A stretch of DNA of 64,000 bases, from NCBI RefSeq assembly GCF_009690905.1, contig NZ_VOSW01000044.1, positions 17,191-81,190 of the forward strand, written 5' to 3'. How positions within the stretch are numbered: position 1 is the stretch's first letter; the number at the start of each line of letters is the position of its first letter. A program made the translations under genes and the position numbers. This stretch comes from Paraburkholderia madseniana (GTDB lineage: Bacteria; Pseudomonadota; Gammaproteobacteria; Burkholderiales; Burkholderiaceae). The notes under the pieces were generated by a model that saw only the letters and a program-made list of their open reading frames with translations, made no database searches and was not told the origin of the DNA. Positions 1 to 8,451 of the stretch are shown piece by piece.

Positions 1-1
1 C

Positions 2-1435
2 GGTTGTGGATCGACCCTTAACACGCCCAGCGGGCTTGGTGGCGGTGGACTAGGCGGCACTTCGGGCAGCTCGGGTTCAAGCTCCGGCTCCAGTTCTGGT
101 TCCAGCTCTGGCACCAGCAGCTCCGGTACCAGCAGTTCTAGCAGCTCCAGCAGCTCGGGCGCCTCCTCGACCCCTCTCGGCACCGTCGTCACCCAAGTCA
201 GTAACGTCATCACTGCCGTGGGCACGGGTATCGCTGACACGGGTTCCACGATCACCGGCACCTCAGTCCCCGGCGTCAACGGCGCAACGACTGCGAATCT
301 CGGCGCCGCCATCACCGATCTCGGCAACGGCGTCAACGTGCTCGGCAACGGCGTGGCCACAGGTCTGGGCACGCTGGGCAGTTCGACCAATCCGCTTGGC
401 CCGACCCTGACCTCCACATCGGGTCTCGTTACCAATGCAGGCGCGGCCGTTACCGCGGTCGGCGGTGTGGTGACGAGTCTCGGAACCGGGCCTCTTGCGC
501 CGCTCGCACCCGTTACGTCGACCTTGGGTACCGTTGTCGGCGGCGTGGGTGACGGCGTCGTCAAAGTTGGCTCGGGATTGAACTCGGCGCTGACCAGCGC
601 GCCGGTTCAACAGGTCGAAACCCAACTGAGCTCGGTTATCAACCCGATCACCCTCGCCGTCTCGAATACGACGCAGACCATCGGCAACACCACGGGCCTC
701 GGCGCGCCGCTCAACGGCTTGCTGGGCACCATCGGCAACGGACTCGATTCGGCCGGTCAGCAAGTGTCCGGCGCGACGGGTAATCAGGTGGGTAAAGACG
801 TCGGCAGCGTAGTAAGTCAGCTTGGCAACACGGTCACGAGCGCAGGCGGACTGCTAACGGGCGCGACGACCAACCCGTTGGCGCCGATCGCCGGCCTGCT
901 GGGCCCGCTTGGCGGACTGGGTGGATCGGGTAGCGGCCTTAGCATCCCGCCGCTGACCGGCCTGATCGGCAACCTCGGTTCGCTCGGTGGGACCGGCAGC
1001 AGCGGTAATCCGCTCGCGCCGATCACCGGACTCCTCGGCGGCCTGGGTTCGCTCGGCGGCACCTCCGGCGCCGGCAGTCCGCTCGCGCCGGTCACCGGAC
1101 TTCTCGGCAACCTGGGTTCGCTCGGCGGCACTTCCAGCGCCGCCGGTCCGCTCGCACCGGTCACGGGTCTCGTCACGTCGTTGACCTCGACGCTGGGTGG
1201 CGCCGCGGGCCAAAACTCACCGCTCGCGCCCGTCACCGGTCTCGTCACGACACTGACTTCGACGCTGAGTGGGGCATCATCCGGTAAGGCCTCGCCGCTC
1301 GCGCCGGTCACGGGCCTCGTGACCGGCCTGACCGGCAACGCGGGCAGTGCGGGGAGCGGTTCGACCAGCACGAATCCGCTGGCGCCGGTGACGAACCTCG
1401 TCACCGGATTGCTGGGTGGTGTCGCAGGTAAATAA
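2..1435 (+). CDS. Gly/Leu/Thr-rich collagen-like-repeat lipoprotein, 5' end missing
   Basis: The reading frame is open from the first bases of the window, so the true start lies outside. The first codons read Gly-Cys-Gly-Ser, which fits a lipobox cysteine at about position 5, followed by a long Ser/Gly linker (GSSSGSSSGSSSGTSSS). The rest is low-complexity Gly, Leu, Val, Thr and Asn. The C-terminal third is built of about seven imperfect repeats around the core PLAPVTGL. Burkholderia proteins of this type are usually annotated as collagen-like triple-helix repeat proteins, although regular Gly-X-Y triplets are not obvious here. It is probably an outer-membrane-anchored surface protein. Function unknown; the lipoprotein call is inferred from the short N-terminal remnant. 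Confidence 0.75.
   Translation, partial: GCGSTLNTPSGLGGGGLGGTSGSSGSSSGSSSGSSSGTSSSGTSSSSSSSSSGASSTPLGTVVTQVSNVITAVGTGIADTGSTITGTSVPGVNGATTANLGAAITDLGNGVNVLGNGVATGLGTLGSSTNPLGPTLTSTSGLVTNAGAAVTAVGGVVTSLGTGPLAPLAPVTSTLGTVVGGVGDGVVKVGSGLNSALTSAPVQQVETQLSSVINPITLAVSNTTQTIGNTTGLGAPLNGLLGTIGNGLDSAGQQVSGATGNQVGKDVGSVVSQLGNTVTSAGGLLTGATTNPLAPIAGLLGPLGGLGGSGSGLSIPPLTGLIGNLGSLGGTGSSGNPLAPITGLLGGLGSLGGTSGAGSPLAPVTGLLGNLGSLGGTSSAAGPLAPVTGLVTSLTSTLGGAAGQNSPLAPVTGLVTTLTSTLSGASSGKASPLAPVTGLVTGLTGNAGSAGSGSTSTNPLAPVTNLVTGLLGGVAGK
875..1410 (+). repeat. In-frame PLAPVTGL repeats of the surface lipoprotein
   Basis: About seven degenerate units begin near 875, 1010, 1079, 1148, 1220, 1297 and 1378. Each encodes (S/N)PLAP(I/V)(T/A)GL followed by a Gly/Leu/Ser-rich spacer of 15-20 residues. 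The unit length varies, but the PLAPVTGL core is kept. Confidence 0.8.
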
Positions 1436-1512
1436 GCGGTAATCAGCACAGCGGTCGGGACTTAAAAAATCAGAAGCCCGGCCGCTATCTATGTCATGAC
1501 TACGAGGATGAC

Positions 1513-2781
1513 ATGAACTCCACTCTGGATAACGTAGCGCACGTGCAGGAGCAGCGGCCGCGTTCGGCGACGCCGTTTTCCGTCGGCCTGCTTGGCATCG
1601 CCGTCGGCCTTCTAACGCTCTGGCTGCTACGCGACAGTACCGCGCTGGATGGCGCGCGCCGCAGCACCGCCGCCTGCCTCGCGATCATCGCGACGATCGC
1701 CCTGTACGAGCTGTTCGTCGCACGCGTGTATCTACGCCCAAGCGCCGGACTGACCGGTCAGGCGGTTCGGCCGCTCAGTGTCGCGCGTGTGAGTTTGCGT
1801 CTTGCCGCGCTGGCTTCCGTGTATGTCGGCATCGGTGTGCTCTACTGGCTCTTGCCCGAGTATCACGGCACGTTCTATAACCCCTTCTGGTCACTGATCC
1901 GTACGCTCGCACCGTATCTGATCGTGGCCGCGCCGTTTTACTTTGCGTGGATGGACAGGCGTCAACGCGAAGTCGACGATGCCTATATGTTGTGGGGCCG
2001 CCTCGTATTCCTCGGGCAGCGCCCAGGCAACTGGAAGCCCGTGCGTGAAATGCTCGCCGGCTGGATGGTGAAAGCGTTCTTCCTGCCGCTGATGATCACC
2101 TATCTTTCCACCGATGCGGACCATATCGGCGCATCGCTTGCGACCGCCATGAACGCGCCGTTCTCGCTGGCGACGTTCAGGTTCATGTACGACCTGTCCT
2201 TCACGATGGACCTGATGTTCGGCACGGTAGGTTATCTGTGCACACTACGCATTCTCGATACCCACGTGCGCAGCGCGGAGCCGACCACGCTCGGCTGGCT
2301 GGTTGCACTTCTCTGTTATCAGCCGTTCTGGTCGCTGATCTCGGCCCAGTACATGCACTACCAGGGCGCGATGTTCTGGGACAACTGGCTGATATCCGTG
2401 CCGATTGTCCGAATCATCTGGGGCACCGTGATTATCGCCCTGGTCTTCTGCTACGCGCTTTCCACCATCGCATTCGGATTGCGATTTTCGAACTTGACCA
2501 ATCGCGGCATCATCACGTCGGGTCCTTATCGCTTCACGAAGCATCCCGCCTACATCACGAAGAACCTCTCGTTCTGGATGGTCTCGGTGCCGTTCATCGA
2601 ACCCATGGGCTGGCAAGTCGCGCTCACGCACTGCTTCGCGCTGGCGTGCGTCAATCTGCTGTATTTCATGCGCGCTAAAACCGAGGAGCGGCATCTGATG
2701 AACGATCCCGACTATCGTGCCTACGCAGAATGGATCGCGAGGAACGGGCTGTTCGCCAGGATCACACGTGCGTTTCAATAA
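1513..2781 (+). CDS. Isoprenylcysteine carboxyl methyltransferase-like membrane protein
   Basis: A 422-residue polytopic membrane protein. Its C-terminal third carries the hallmark of the ICMT/phospholipid methyltransferase families: SGPYRFTKHPAY (the RHP-type S-adenosylmethionine-binding motif) and, further on, the paired acids of AKTEERHL followed by DPDYRAY. The N-terminal 200 residues hold several extra hydrophobic helices not found in the ~200-residue minimal enzymes. GAGGA lies 5 bases before the ATG. Bacterial members methylate diverse lipids or small molecules, so the substrate cannot be told. It is separated from the upstream lipoprotein by 77 bases and may be cotranscribed. Confidence 0.8.
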   Translation: MNSTLDNVAHVQEQRPRSATPFSVGLLGIAVGLLTLWLLRDSTALDGARRSTAACLAIIATIALYELFVARVYLRPSAGLTGQAVRPLSVARVSLRLAALASVYVGIGVLYWLLPEYHGTFYNPFWSLIRTLAPYLIVAAPFYFAWMDRRQREVDDAYMLWGRLVFLGQRPGNWKPVREMLAGWMVKAFFLPLMITYLSTDADHIGASLATAMNAPFSLATFRFMYDLSFTMDLMFGTVGYLCTLRILDTHVRSAEPTTLGWLVALLCYQPFWSLISAQYMHYQGAMFWDNWLISVPIVRIIWGTVIIALVFCYALSTIAFGLRFSNLTNRGIITSGPYRFTKHPAYITKNLSFWMVSVPFIEPMGWQVALTHCFALACVNLLYFMRAKTEERHLMNDPDYRAYAEWIARNGLFARITRAFQ

Positions 2782-2989
2782 GATGTTTATGCTACGAACG
2801 CGGTCGAACGCGTCTATTGCAGCGCACCATTCTTCAGCGGCGTGACGATGGCGATGAGCTTCTTTGACCACCGGCAAGCAGTCGCCGGTGGAAGCAGACG
2901 ATAGCGCCAGTTGCCGATTTTCCGCGAGCAGTGGGTGCTCGCCTCAACGACATCGCACGCGGGACGTTACGTAACGTCCTCTGCCGTGG

Positions 2990-3871
2990 TCACGAGTCGC
3001 GGCTTGGCGCCAGCACATTCGCCAGCCCGGCCTTCGGGCGAGAGAACGGGAAGCCTTGCACTAACGCTTCTGGCCATGACGCGCTCAACCATTGCAACTG
3101 TGCTTTGGTCTCCACACCATTCACCACGACCTGCACGTCAAGCGCGTGAAGCAGATCCAGTAACGCCGACATCACCACGCAGGCACGAGGATCGCGTGGA
3201 AGCGCTGCCATCAACTCAGGCGCGATCGTGACGGTGTCCACGTCGATTGCGCCGAGCAGTGCGAGCGAAGACGCGCCGTTGCCCCACTTGCCCAGCAAGA
3301 TGCCGGTTCCCGCAGACCGAAGGCCGGCCGTCAAGGTACGCAAAGACAGCAGACGTGCTGCGTCTGCGCTATCGGGCACTTCGATTTCAAGCAGGTTGCC
3401 CGGCACGCCATACGATCGCGCGATGCGCGTGAGGTCGTCGGCAAACGATTCGAGCACGGCTACTTGCGCCGGCACCGTGATCGCGACCGGCAGCAGCGCC
3501 ATCTTCGACGAGAGGCACTCGCGCAGTTCACGGCACACGCCGTCGACGACGAACAAGGCCATCTCCAGCGCGACCTGCGGGTGTTCGAGCGGCATCATGA
3601 AAACGCCGGGAAGCAGCAGCCCGTAGTCGGGATGCGTCCATCGAACCTGCGCTTCGAGACGCGCCAGCGCGCCGCCTGCCGCGCGATAAGCACCCTGAAA
3701 CACGAGATGAAACTCACCCGCGCGCAGACCTTGGCGGACGCGGCTTTCGAGTTCGCTCAGCGCCATGGAATCGTCGCGCGAGTCGTTCCAATCGGTCTGT
3801 TCAATGCAAGCGGTACGTGTGCCGAACGTAGTTGCGAGCGATACAGGCTTTTCATAGTCGAGCGATAGCAT
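2990..3871 (-). CDS. Degenerate EAL-domain protein, probably catalytically inactive
   Basis: The fold of an EAL c-di-GMP phosphodiesterase is recognisable throughout (LEAQVRWTHP, LGKWGNGASSL, VVNGVETKAQL, VQGFPFSRP). Key metal and catalytic residues are lost: EAL reads EAQ, DDFGTG reads GKWGNG, the second-strand NLS reads TVP, and AEGVET reads VNGVET. It is therefore more likely a c-di-GMP or protein-binding adaptor, as known for inactive EAL proteins, than an enzyme. I chose the ATG at 3871. The longer TTG start at 3922 would overlap a sigma-54-type promoter, and the ATG lies about 24 bases after the predicted transcript start. Confidence 0.8.
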   Translation of the reverse strand: MLSLDYEKPVSLATTFGTRTACIEQTDWNDSRDDSMALSELESRVRQGLRAGEFHLVFQGAYRAAGGALARLEAQVRWTHPDYGLLLPGVFMMPLEHPQVALEMALFVVDGVCRELRECLSSKMALLPVAITVPAQVAVLESFADDLTRIARSYGVPGNLLEIEVPDSADAARLLSLRTLTAGLRSAGTGILLGKWGNGASSLALLGAIDVDTVTIAPELMAALPRDPRACVVMSALLDLLHALDVQVVVNGVETKAQLQWLSASWPEALVQGFPFSRPKAGLANVLAPSRDS

Positions 3872-3905
3872 GGCGTAGGCGCAATTTATTAACCTAGCTA
3901 AAGCA

Positions 3906-3921
3906 TGCACATGTCGTGCCA
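3906..3921 (-). promoter_or_regulatory. Sigma-54 -24/-12 promoter for the EAL gene
   Basis: The minus strand reads TGGCACGACATGTGCA, with GG-N10-GC spacing and a perfect -24 element. The expected transcript start is near 3895, about 24 bases upstream of the EAL ATG. Confidence 0.65.
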
Positions 3922-3923
3922 AG

Positions 3924-3939
3924 TGGCACGTTCACTGCG
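3924..3939 (+). promoter_or_regulatory. Divergent sigma-54-like promoter motif
   Basis: The plus strand reads TGGCACGTTCACTGCG, again GG-N10-GC with a perfect TGGCACG. It sits back to back with the EAL promoter, 2 bases away. The next plus-strand gene starts only at 4307, so this may serve a long leader or an RNA. Alternatively it may be a by-product of the GTGCC-AAGT-GGCAC palindrome. Confidence 0.35.
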
Positions 3940-4306
3940 CGACCTATCAGCGACCATGGCCGGCAAGCCCTACTGATCAATGGTTTACGACCATCCGATC
4001 AAACCTGTCGAGGCGCAATTTCAATCGCCAAACGTTTGTATGAACGCCGATGTTACGTAGCGTTTCGCATCAACGTTACGGGACCATCGCACAGGGCGTT
4101 GAACGCGGCGATTACCACAAGTCCATCGTTTCAAACGGGGAAACCGTGTCATGCATAGTGAATAAGATCGCTAAACAACAAGCGATGAATGAGGGCATCG
4201 CAGTGCAACAATAAAATTTGACCGAGAAAAAAAGATTTACTAGTATCGGCAGCAAACGCAGCATGCAACGACTGCGCATTCCCCACACAGTCATTCAAGG
4301 CGGCAG
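3940..4306. other. Intergenic region, no gene seen
   Basis: Around 370 bases with lower GC than the neighbours and an A-rich stretch near 4225. No open frame here has a family signature or a convincing ribosome site. It lies downstream of the plus-strand sigma-54-like motif and upstream of the transposase-domain gene. Confidence 0.4.
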
Positions 4307-4585
4307 ATGCTTCAGATCCCCCTCACCGACGCCGATTGGGCGCGTGTTCAGAGTCTTTTTCCCGAGGTTTCGTCCGGTCGCGGGCGACCCCGTCGCAGCG
4401 ATCGCGAGATCCTCAACGCGATACTCTGGGTACAGCAGACGAAAGAAAAGTGGCACAGGCTGCCGGCGACTTTTCCGCCGCAACAGACTTGTTATCTTCG
4501 GTACATGGCCTGGAAAAAAACGGGCGTTCTTGACCAGGTGAATGAGCTCCTGCCCTTGTGCGACCAGGAGCTTTCCACCTGCTGA
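4307..4585 (+). CDS. Lone IS5-type transposase N-terminal domain protein (DUF4096-like)
   Basis: A 92-residue protein matching the DNA-binding N-terminal domain of IS5-family transposases (LTDADWARVQSLFP, then GRPRRSDREILNAILW). It ends without any DDE catalytic domain, and nothing downstream continues it. No terminal inverted repeats are visible. Free-standing copies of this domain occur in Burkholderia genomes, so it may be a domesticated DNA-binding protein rather than a fresh IS remnant. The start is supported by AAGG just upstream. Confidence 0.65.
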   Translation: MLQIPLTDADWARVQSLFPEVSSGRGRPRRSDREILNAILWVQQTKEKWHRLPATFPPQQTCYLRYMAWKKTGVLDQVNELLPLCDQELSTC

Positions 4586-4680
4586 ATCAGCGGTAAAAAT
4601 TGGTTTGCATACCGTACCGATTCAAAGGCGAACAGATGTTTCACGGATGACCTCTGTCATCGCTCGCGCCTTTCGGCGCG

Positions 4681-5100
4681 TCAGGCCTTGCCGTTCATTC
4701 TGTCCATCACCGCCAGCAGATCAGCGAGCGTCTGCTTGCATTCCGCTGCGTTCGGCGTGCCGGCGCGTAACGCGCTCAGCGCGCGGTCGATCGCTTTGTC
4801 GACGGTGTGCCAGTCCGTTGCGGCGCGAGGCTTCAGCGAAGGCTCGGCGTCGTCCCATGCGAGTTCCAGATCCTTGATGCGCACCTTACCGCCCGCGAGA
4901 TTGCCCTGGCCGACGAGTACCGCGGTGTCGGCGGCGATCTTGCGGAACGGCGAGAGGTCGCCGAGCTTCGACGCCTTGACAGGCTCGGCTGCCTCGGCCG
5001 AGGGAAAGCCGACCCCACCCGCCTCGCGATGCCCGAAGCTGATGGCGGAGAGGGCAATGAAAGAAGCGATGACGGCTTTGTTGAGCGTGCGTTGGTTCAT
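4681..5100 (-). CDS. Small secreted protein of unknown function
   Basis: 139 residues beginning with a basic N-terminus and a short hydrophobic stretch, consistent with a signal peptide ending near AEAAEP. The mature part is alpha-helical and charged (LAWDDAEPSLKPR, TVDKAIDRALSALR) and ends in MDRMNGKA. I recognise no enzymatic motif. It lies 74 bases downstream of the COG4705-type membrane protein on the same strand, so the two may form one transcript. The ATG at 5100 is preceded by GAGAAC-type purines and gives the signal peptide; longer starts do not. Confidence 0.65.
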   Translation of the reverse strand: MNQRTLNKAVIASFIALSAISFGHREAGGVGFPSAEAAEPVKASKLGDLSPFRKIAADTAVLVGQGNLAGGKVRIKDLELAWDDAEPSLKPRAATDWHTVDKAIDRALSALRAGTPNAAECKQTLADLLAVMDRMNGKA

Positions 5101-5174
5101 GATTGTTCTCTTCCGTTTGATTCGACATACGATTGAAAAAGGGCTACATCTGCGACTTGTCGAGCGACACGCGC

Positions 5175-5930
5175 TCAAGGTTCACGTGCGGCGATAGTGC
5201 GTGTGGACCGCTGTTCGACTGCACTCGCGAAGATGACCAGCAGGACGATGGCACTCAGAAAGAGCACGCTCGTATTGATCGTGCCGAGACCGATACCACC
5301 GTATGTGCGGGACTGCGAAAGCAGATCGCCGAACGAGGCGCCCAACGGCCGCGTCAGAATGTAGGCAAGCCAGAAAGTCAGCACCGGATTCCCGCCGACG
5401 TAGTAGATGGCGCACACCAATGCGATTAGCGCGCTGAATGCCACCACACCGATCATGAAGCCGAGCCCCAGCGCTTCTGTCGCGAGATCGCCGGCCGCGG
5501 TGCCCAACGCGAAGGTGAACAACACTGCGGCCCAGTAGAAAAGCTCCCGCCGCGTCGTGTAGATGGTGTGAATCGACAGTGTCCGCTCACTGCGGTACCA
5601 GAGCGCGAACACCACGGCCAGCGCGAGGGCAAACGCGATCGTGCTGGCATAGAGGCTGATGCCGAGCTTGTCGGTCAGTGCATCGGTAATCTGCGTGCCG
5701 ACCACGCTGACCAGCACCACGGTCAGCCAGTAAATCCACGGCACGTACTTGCGCATGCGAAGCTGCACGGCCAATGCGGCAATCAGCAACGCGAGCATCA
5801 TCCCGCCGGTGAGCGCGGTGCCGAGCCCCACGTGCACGGCCAGATAGTCCGCGCCGGTCTCGCCGACGGTGGTCGCCATGATCTTGATTGCCCAGAAGAC
5901 AAGTGTTGCCTCGGGCACTTTGTTGCGCAT
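5175..5930 (-). CDS. COG4705-type multi-pass membrane protein
   Basis: About 250 residues with eight predicted membrane helices and the family's repeated TTVGET/TAAGDL-type and LTRPLGASFGDLL motifs. The two halves look like an internal duplication (IMATTVGETGADY against FALGTAAGDLATE). The family is widespread in proteobacteria; I do not know a settled function. Start: the ATG at 5930 (MRNKVPEATLVFW) begins the conserved core. An ATG at 5987 would add 19 residues without a better ribosome site. Confidence 0.75.
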   Translation of the reverse strand: MRNKVPEATLVFWAIKIMATTVGETGADYLAVHVGLGTALTGGMMLALLIAALAVQLRMRKYVPWIYWLTVVLVSVVGTQITDALTDKLGISLYASTIAFALALAVVFALWYRSERTLSIHTIYTTRRELFYWAAVLFTFALGTAAGDLATEALGLGFMIGVVAFSALIALVCAIYYVGGNPVLTFWLAYILTRPLGASFGDLLSQSRTYGGIGLGTINTSVLFLSAIVLLVIFASAVEQRSTRTIAAREP

Positions 5931-6159
5931 CTCCGCAACGCGATAAGTCGAGGTCTCTAGCAAGCGGGTTCTCCCATCAATAGGCATTTAATTCGACGTT
6001 GCGAGCAGGCGCGCTTGCGCTCGCTCGATGCGGCGAATAATGCAATGGGGAACCTTATGAAAGCCTTATGGAAGGTGCCAATGAAACGGCGCGAATCGCG
6101 GGTGGTCGAGAGGCGTCTTGAACGACCCTCAAGAAATCCTTAAGGATTGCTCTGATGCG

Positions 6160-6858
6160 CTAAAGCGACTCGGCAAACGCTTCGCACGACACTTCTTCGC
6201 GCAGGATGTAGCCAAGCCCGCGCAAGGTCATGATCTTCGCGCTGGAGCTCGCCAGATGCTTGCGCAAGCGGTGAATGTAAATGTCGATGGCATCGGCGCT
6301 GGGTTCGTCGTCGAGCGTGAAGACCTTGTCCATCAGGGTGGACTTCGAGACGGTCTTGCCCTGCTTCAGCATCAGCGTTTCGAGGATGGCGTGTTCGCGC
6401 CGCCGTAACGGCAAGGGCTCGTTTTGCAATACGAATTCACGGGAATCGAACAGATAGCGCAGATCGCCGCAGTCGATCGACTGGCCCTTATCGCCCGCCG
6501 CCTGACGGCGGATCAGCGCCTTGATGCGCGCCACCAGCTCGCGCGCGTCGAAAGGTTTGACGACGTAGTCGTCCGCGCCGGCCGAGAAGCAGGCTACTTT
6601 GTCGTCAGTCGAACCGTTGGCGGTGAGCATCAGCACCGGCACGTTGTCGCGTTTGCGGCGCAGACGCGCCAGCACGTCCTTGCCGCCAATGCCCGGCAAG
6701 CGCAGATCGAGCAGCACCGCGTCGTAGCACTGCACGCCGAGCAGCGTCTCCGCCCGCTCGCCGTCCTGCGCCCAGTCAACCACGAAATTCTCGACCTGCA
6801 TCAGGTTCATCACCCAGCGCGCGAGGTCAGCGTCGTCTTCAACGAGCAGCAGTTTCAT
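6160..6858 (-). CDS. OmpR/TctD-type response regulator (system 1)
   Basis: 232 residues: a receiver domain with acidic pocket (EDDAD), phospho-acceptor Asp51 in LLDLRLP, and the VVKPF lysine, followed by a winged-helix DNA-binding domain (SADAIDIYIHRLRKHL, IMTLRGLGYIL). The ATG at 6858 begins MKLLLVEDD; longer frames add unrelated residues. The gene starts 25 bases after its cognate kinase ends, so kinase and regulator are cotranscribed. It resembles QseB/TctD-class regulators. It may control the nearby COG4705 protein or the importer; this is inference from position only. Confidence 0.9.
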   Translation of the reverse strand: MKLLLVEDDADLARWVMNLMQVENFVVDWAQDGERAETLLGVQCYDAVLLDLRLPGIGGKDVLARLRRKRDNVPVLMLTANGSTDDKVACFSAGADDYVVKPFDARELVARIKALIRRQAAGDKGQSIDCGDLRYLFDSREFVLQNEPLPLRRREHAILETLMLKQGKTVSKSTLMDKVFTLDDEPSADAIDIYIHRLRKHLASSSAKIMTLRGLGYILREEVSCEAFAESL

Positions 6859-6883
6859 CGGTTTCCCCTGATTTGGCGACGCA

Positions 6884-8266
6884 TCAAACCGCCGCCGACC
6901 ATAGTCGCATCTCGACGGTGGCGACGAGGCCAACACCGCCCTCTCCCGGCTCGAGCGTAACCGTGCCGCCTTGCCGGCGGGCGATCTCGCGCACAATCGG
7001 TAAGCCGAGGCCGGTTCCGTCAGCGTGGTTCGACGCGCGATAGAAACGCTCGAACACGCGCGCCCTCGCTTCGGCTTTGATACCCGGCCCATTGTCGATC
7101 ACCCGCACGATCGCCCTGTCATTACCGCGCTGCGTATGCACGGTGACGCGGCCACCGGGTTGCGTATAGCGCAGCGCGTTGTCGACGAGATTGGTCACCA
7201 GCGCCGCGGTCAGCGCCTCGTCGCCGGTCACGTATAGGCCGTCTTCCAACTCAGCGCCCAGATCGATTTCACGCGACTGCGCGAAAGCGATCAACTCCTC
7301 CAGCACGCCCGCGATCAACGCGCTCAGATCGACCCGTTCGCGCGTATTGGAGGGCGCGGCGGACTCGGCCTGCGCGAGCAGCAACAGCTTGTTGGTCAAG
7401 GTGGTCAGCTTGCGGCTGCTTTTATGCATGCCGGCCAGTGCTTCGCTGAGCGGCACGTCCCGATTCTCACGTTGCCGCGCGAACTGGATCTGCGCCACCA
7501 GCAGCGCGAGCGGCGTACGCAACTGATGCGCCGCGTCGGAGATGAATTGCCGCTGCGTCGCGGCCTGCTGGCCCATGCGCGCGATGCACTGGTTGATCGC
7601 TTCGACGATAGGCGTCAATTCGACATGCAAGCGCGCCACGCGTATCGGTTCAAGTTGCGACGCGTTACGATCGGCGACGTCGTCTTTCACCTTCATCAAC
7701 GGCCGCAATTCGAAAGTCAGCCCGAGATAGACGAACACCATCGCGAGCACCAGCGTGAGCACCTCGCCGAACAGTTGCGGCCGCAACAGGCGCCACACCA
7801 TGGCGTCGCGCGAACCTTCCGTTTTTGCGACCGCGACGACGACTTCTTCGGTGCGGCCCGAGTCGTATAGCTGCCGCACGTAGGTAGCGGCGCGCACGGC
7901 ACGGCCGTCCTCGAGATGGGTGGAGTACAGCATGGGGACGTCGCTCACGCCGCGCGGCACCGGTAACTCGGGACTGCCGGCCAGCAGGCGGTGGCCGCTC
8001 GCTTCGACGCGATAGAACACGCTGTCCTGTTCCGGCGACTCGAACAGCTCGAGCGCGGCCGGCGGAATCTGGACCGACACGTGGCCGTTATCCCAATCGA
8101 TGTCCTCGCCAATGATGCGTATCGACGATAGCAACGCGTTATCCTGAACCAGGTCGGCCGTGGTCTGCGCGTTGCGATACGAAATCATGCCGGAAATGGA
8201 AACGAACGCCGCCAGTGGCAGCAAGAGCCACCACAGCAAGCGTCCGCGCAAACTGCCTGAAAACAC
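6884..8266 (-). CDS. TctE-type sensor histidine kinase (system 1)
   Basis: About 460 residues: an N-terminal membrane helix (LLWWLLLPLAAFVSISG), a periplasmic 2CSK_N-type sensor region (IPPAALELFESPEQDSVFYR), a second helix near 180, the phospho-acceptor His near 247 in SDAAHQLRTPLA, then the N box (NLVDNALRYT), G1 (DNGPGI) and G2 (GTGLGLPIV). I prefer the GTG start at 8266. It has AAAGGA 8 bases upstream and aligns with the paralogue's start; the upstream ATG at 8344 adds 26 non-conserved residues. It precedes its regulator, opposite to the order in system 2. Confidence 0.88.
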   Translation of the reverse strand: MFSGSLRGRLLWWLLLPLAAFVSISGMISYRNAQTTADLVQDNALLSSIRIIGEDIDWDNGHVSVQIPPAALELFESPEQDSVFYRVEASGHRLLAGSPELPVPRGVSDVPMLYSTHLEDGRAVRAATYVRQLYDSGRTEEVVVAVAKTEGSRDAMVWRLLRPQLFGEVLTLVLAMVFVYLGLTFELRPLMKVKDDVADRNASQLEPIRVARLHVELTPIVEAINQCIARMGQQAATQRQFISDAAHQLRTPLALLVAQIQFARQRENRDVPLSEALAGMHKSSRKLTTLTNKLLLLAQAESAAPSNTRERVDLSALIAGVLEELIAFAQSREIDLGAELEDGLYVTGDEALTAALVTNLVDNALRYTQPGGRVTVHTQRGNDRAIVRVIDNGPGIKAEARARVFERFYRASNHADGTGLGLPIVREIARRQGGTVTLEPGEGGVGLVATVEMRLWSAAV

Positions 8267-8451
8267 GATTCGTCGTTCCTTTCTGCTGACTGTCTCCGCT
8301 ATATCCCACGTGCGCGGTGGGCGTTCGATGAATCGCCTGCCCAAAATTCTAGCGCTACAAATCCTTCTGTAAGCTTTCGAACACGCGTTTCCTGTGCCGA
8401 TTGCGGGTTTGTCCCGACTACCTGTAACGCCGCCGATTTAAAGGGCTTGAT

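Noticed and set aside
263..763. 166-codon minus-strand frame in the repeat lipoprotein
   Set aside because: Mirror of low-complexity repeat coding sequence.
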